Part shown: piece after piece, positions 6,300 through 7,646 of the stretch
Numbering within the stretch: the first letter of the stretch is position 1
How the letters are laid out: each line of letters opens with the position of its first letter
NCBI GenBank assembly: GCA_964544145.1
Contig: CAZJAT010000045.1
Coordinates: 1-7,646 of the forward strand
Direction: 5' to 3'
Source: CAZJAT01 sp964544145
GTDB taxonomy: Bacteria > Hydrothermota > 32-111
DNA: 7,646 nt
Notes under the pieces: generated by a model
What the model saw: only the letters and a program-made list of their open reading frames with translations
Database searches by the model: none
What the model was told of the DNA's origin: nothing
Made by a program: the position numbers and the translations under genes

Positions 6300-6844
6300 T
6301 CTGCCTCCTTATTTCTATTATTTTTTTTGATTGTCATATTACCGAAAACTGCGGTTGATATTAATGAGACATGCTCATCCTCCAAACCGGGATTAACATA
6401 ATCCGTATGCTTGGACATAAATGATGATACACGGCCCGGTGTTCTTATCTCACCAAATGCAGTGTTGGCAAGTATGTTAACAGAGACATCGTCTGGGAGC
6501 AATACAATGACATCTGCGAAAACAGAGTTGACAATGACTTTTTTCTTGTGCCTTAGTATCATACTATCCGTAAGGTCAATAGTACCATTTCCTAAGACAA
6601 TACTATATTCCCTGTCATGCTCATTGATGCTCATATTGGCATTTGGTGATAAAATATATGTGCATTTATCCTTTTTGGAGAATTTTCCGAAAACCATATT
6701 CATACCCCAATAAATGAGTAAAAATCCGAATAGGATTCTCAATAGAGGAAGCTCTATGCTTACATAGTGATTTAGTATAAGCACGGTTCCAATTATAATC
6801 AACATTATACCCCAAAAGAAACCGCTCAATACTCTTGTCTTCAT
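6296..6844 (-). CDS. LiaF-like membrane protein, copy 1
   Basis: 182 residues from the ATG at 6844-6842. GGAGG (6851-6855) lies 6 nt before it, which rules against a longer reading from 6877. Two helices (about 8-25 and 33-51, with RILFGFLLIYWG shared exactly with copy 2) precede a beta domain with repeated strands (SIVLGNGTIDL 81-91, NSVFADVIVLLP, NTAFGEIRTP, STAVFGNMTI). Two helices would leave the C-terminal domain on the same side as the N-terminus, probably the cytosol. It follows nth by 53 nt with no good promoter or terminator between, so it may be cotranscribed with nth. It is a tandem paralogue of the next gene; function unproven, envelope-related by family. Confidence 0.85.
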   Translation of the reverse strand: MKTRVLSGFFWGIMLIIIGTVLILNHYVSIELPLLRILFGFLLIYWGMNMVFGKFSKKDKCTYILSPNANMSINEHDREYSIVLGNGTIDLTDSMILRHKKKVIVNSVFADVIVLLPDDVSVNILANTAFGEIRTPGRVSSFMSKHTDYVNPGLEDEHVSLISTAVFGNMTIKKNNRNKEAE

Positions 6845-6850
6845 AATTTT

Positions 6851-6855
6851 CCTCC
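6851..6855 (-). promoter_or_regulatory. Ribosome binding site fixing the LiaF-like copy 1 start
   Basis: GGAGG followed by 6 nt and ATG at 6844. This selects the start over an upstream in-frame ATG at 6877, and the resulting N-terminus (MKTRVLSGFFWG) lines up residue for residue with copy 2 (MKFQLFGGAFWG). Confidence 0.85.
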
Positions 6856-6897
6856 ATTTATTTACATAATACTGCAAAAATCAGTTTTTGTTAATAC

Positions 6898-7551
6898 TTA
6901 TGTGTGTTTTTTCACATTTATTTTTGGACAGTATTCTTCAATTGCACATGAAGAACACATGGGATTTATCGGTTTGCAGATATGCTGTCCCCATGTAACA
7001 AGCATATCATTATAAATAAGCCACCATTTTTTCGGCAATATCTGCATCAATGCAAATTCAGTTTCAAAAGGATTCTTTGTTTTTACAATATCAAGCCTGT
7101 TTGATATCCTGTGCACATGCGTATCCACACATATAGCCGGTATTTTGAAACTGAGTGCTAATACCAAATTGGCTGTTTTCCTTCCAACACCCGGCAATTC
7201 AAGCAATTGTTCAATATTGTCAGGTACATGCCCCCTATAATTATCTATAAGAATTTGTGATGTATTTATAATGGCTTTTGCTTTATTTCTGTAAAAACCG
7301 GCCGGATATATGAGCTTTTCAATATCCTTCGGTGATAATTCAATCATTTTCTTAGGTGTGTCGGCTTTCTTGAATAACCGTCTTGATGCAGCTTCAGTAA
7401 CATCATCCTTAGTCCTCAATGATATCATAGTAGAGACCAGCACCATATATGGTGAAGCATTCTCTGCAATCATGCGCGATACGATGGGTTCTTTGAATTC
7501 CATATAATTTTTTTTCAATATATTTAGAATGCTGTTCATATGTTTATTCAT
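6898..7551 (-). CDS. nth: Endonuclease III (DNA glycosylase/AP lyase)
   Basis: Nth removes oxidised pyrimidines and cleaves abasic sites in base excision repair. With ATG at 7551 it has 217 residues, near the E. coli length of 211. The helix-hairpin-helix is LPGVGRKTANLVLALS (119-134) with catalytic Lys125; the catalytic Asp143 lies in VDTHVHRISNR. The 4Fe-4S ligands Cys192, 199, 202 and 208 have the exact C-x6-C-x2-C-x5-C pattern, and the spacing Lys-Asp (18) and Asp-Cys (49) equals that in E. coli. The damage-recognition segment reads ISLRTKDD where E. coli has LSAQATD, a variant akin to that in some archaeal and deep-branching bacterial Nth. A GTG at 7560 is an alternative start, but AGGTGA (7557-7562) is better placed for the ATG at 7551. 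Confidence 0.96.
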   Translation of the reverse strand: MNKHMNSILNILKKNYMEFKEPIVSRMIAENASPYMVLVSTMISLRTKDDVTEAASRRLFKKADTPKKMIELSPKDIEKLIYPAGFYRNKAKAIINTSQILIDNYRGHVPDNIEQLLELPGVGRKTANLVLALSFKIPAICVDTHVHRISNRLDIVKTKNPFETEFALMQILPKKWWLIYNDMLVTWGQHICKPINPMCSSCAIEEYCPKINVKKHT

Positions 7552-7556
7552 ATTAA

Positions 7557-7562
7557 TCACCT
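7557..7562 (-). promoter_or_regulatory. Ribosome binding site deciding the nth start
   Basis: AGGTGA lies 5 nt upstream of ATG 7551 and overlaps the competing GTG at 7560. This spacing favours the ATG. Confidence 0.65.
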
Positions 7563-7563
7563 T

Positions 7564-7646
7564 TTATTGTTTTGCTTTACTGATATTTTCTTTCAAAATA
7601 CGTCCTTTGTCAATACAAATTGGTGGCTGGTAAACTGGTGGCTGGT
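7564..7646 (-). CDS. Possible C-terminal tail of an upstream gene (partial)
   Basis: One minus-strand frame is open from the window edge to a TAA at 7566-7564. It reads Q-P-P-V-Y, Q-P-P-I-C across the 15-bp repeat, then a charged tail ending KENISKAKQ. It would end 12 nt before the nth ATG, in line with the tight packing elsewhere. Another frame is also open across the repeat but stops earlier, so coding status is undecided. No family can be named from 27 residues. Confidence 0.3.
   Translation of the reverse strand, partial: QPPVYQPPICIDKGRILKENISKAKQ
7585..7613 (-). promoter_or_regulatory. Putative promoter upstream of nth
   Basis: A perfect TTGACA (7608-7613) is followed, with a 17-bp spacer, by a weak -10 GAAAAT (7585-7590). 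The 11 bases TTGACAAAGGA are identical to the start of the yajC promoter (3803-3813). The -10 is poor, and an open frame also crosses this stretch, so the call is tentative. Confidence 0.4.
7617..7646. repeat. Two tandem 15-bp units at the window edge
   Basis: Two units of AAAYTGGTGGCTGGT (7617-7631 and 7632-7646) differ at one base (T versus C). The array may continue beyond the window. The period is a multiple of three, which fits either a coding pentapeptide repeat or a minisatellite. Confidence 0.85.

Noticed and set aside
6845..6877. Upstream start of LiaF-like copy 1 at 6877
   Set aside because: The extension has no ribosome binding site and the GGAGG at 6851-6855 falls inside it, pointing to ATG 6844; alignment with copy 2 also begins there.
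6875..6890. Inverted repeat CAAAAA-TCAG-TTTTTG between nth and the LiaF-like gene as a terminator
   Set aside because: The stem is almost all A-T, only 6 bp, and has no U-tract beyond the stem itself, so it is unlikely to terminate.
1..7646. Search for tRNA/rRNA genes, riboswitches, insertion sequences, CRISPR arrays and defence genes
   Set aside because: Nearly all sequence is accounted for by overlapping or closely spaced protein genes; no cloverleaf, transposase, regular spaced repeats or defence motif was seen by eye.

Overview
The window is a densely packed, AT-rich (roughly 35% GC by eye) bacterial chromosomal segment. Every supportable gene lies on the minus strand, so transcription runs from position 7646 towards 1. 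Neighbouring genes overlap or sit within a few tens of bases of each other, Shine-Dalgarno sites of the GGAGG type are common, and no stretch of 300 bases lacks a gene. The content is mostly housekeeping, with several exported or membrane proteins of loosely defined families. I cannot name the phylum. The gene content, the base composition and a 100-N scaffold gap suggest an assembled genome of an uncultivated bacterium.

Layout in transcription order. (1) 7646-7560: two 15-bp tandem units at the window edge, possibly the C-terminal tail of an upstream gene, then a TTGACA promoter-like element. (2) nth, endonuclease III, with all catalytic and Fe-S ligands. (3) Two tandem paralogous LiaF-like membrane proteins overlapping by ATGA. 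(4) A lipoprotein with a discoidin-like C-terminal domain. (5) A GNAT acetyltransferase with an uncharacterised C-terminal half, whose start overlaps the lipoprotein stop by one base. (6) A strong sigma70-type promoter, then yajC, fmt and purF with overlapping ends. (7) Two small exported proteins, the first beta-propeller-like and the second cut by the window edge, coupled to purF by overlaps and possibly paralogous to each other.

The clearest result concerns the run of 100 Ns inside fmt. It is flanked by two identical 55-bp copies of the same sequence. Removing one copy plus the Ns restores a single in-frame 309-residue methionyl-tRNA formyltransferase, so the gap is almost certainly a scaffolding artefact at an overlap of two contigs, and no sequence is missing. 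A perfect 11-bp inverted repeat lies in that 55-mer and may explain the break.

Functionally the yajC-fmt-purF block joins a Sec accessory protein, initiator-tRNA formylation and the first step of purine synthesis. The upstream block (LiaF-like pair, lipoprotein, GNAT) looks like a small envelope-related cluster. I see no defence system, mobile element, CRISPR array or RNA gene, and nothing I would call a wholly new system.
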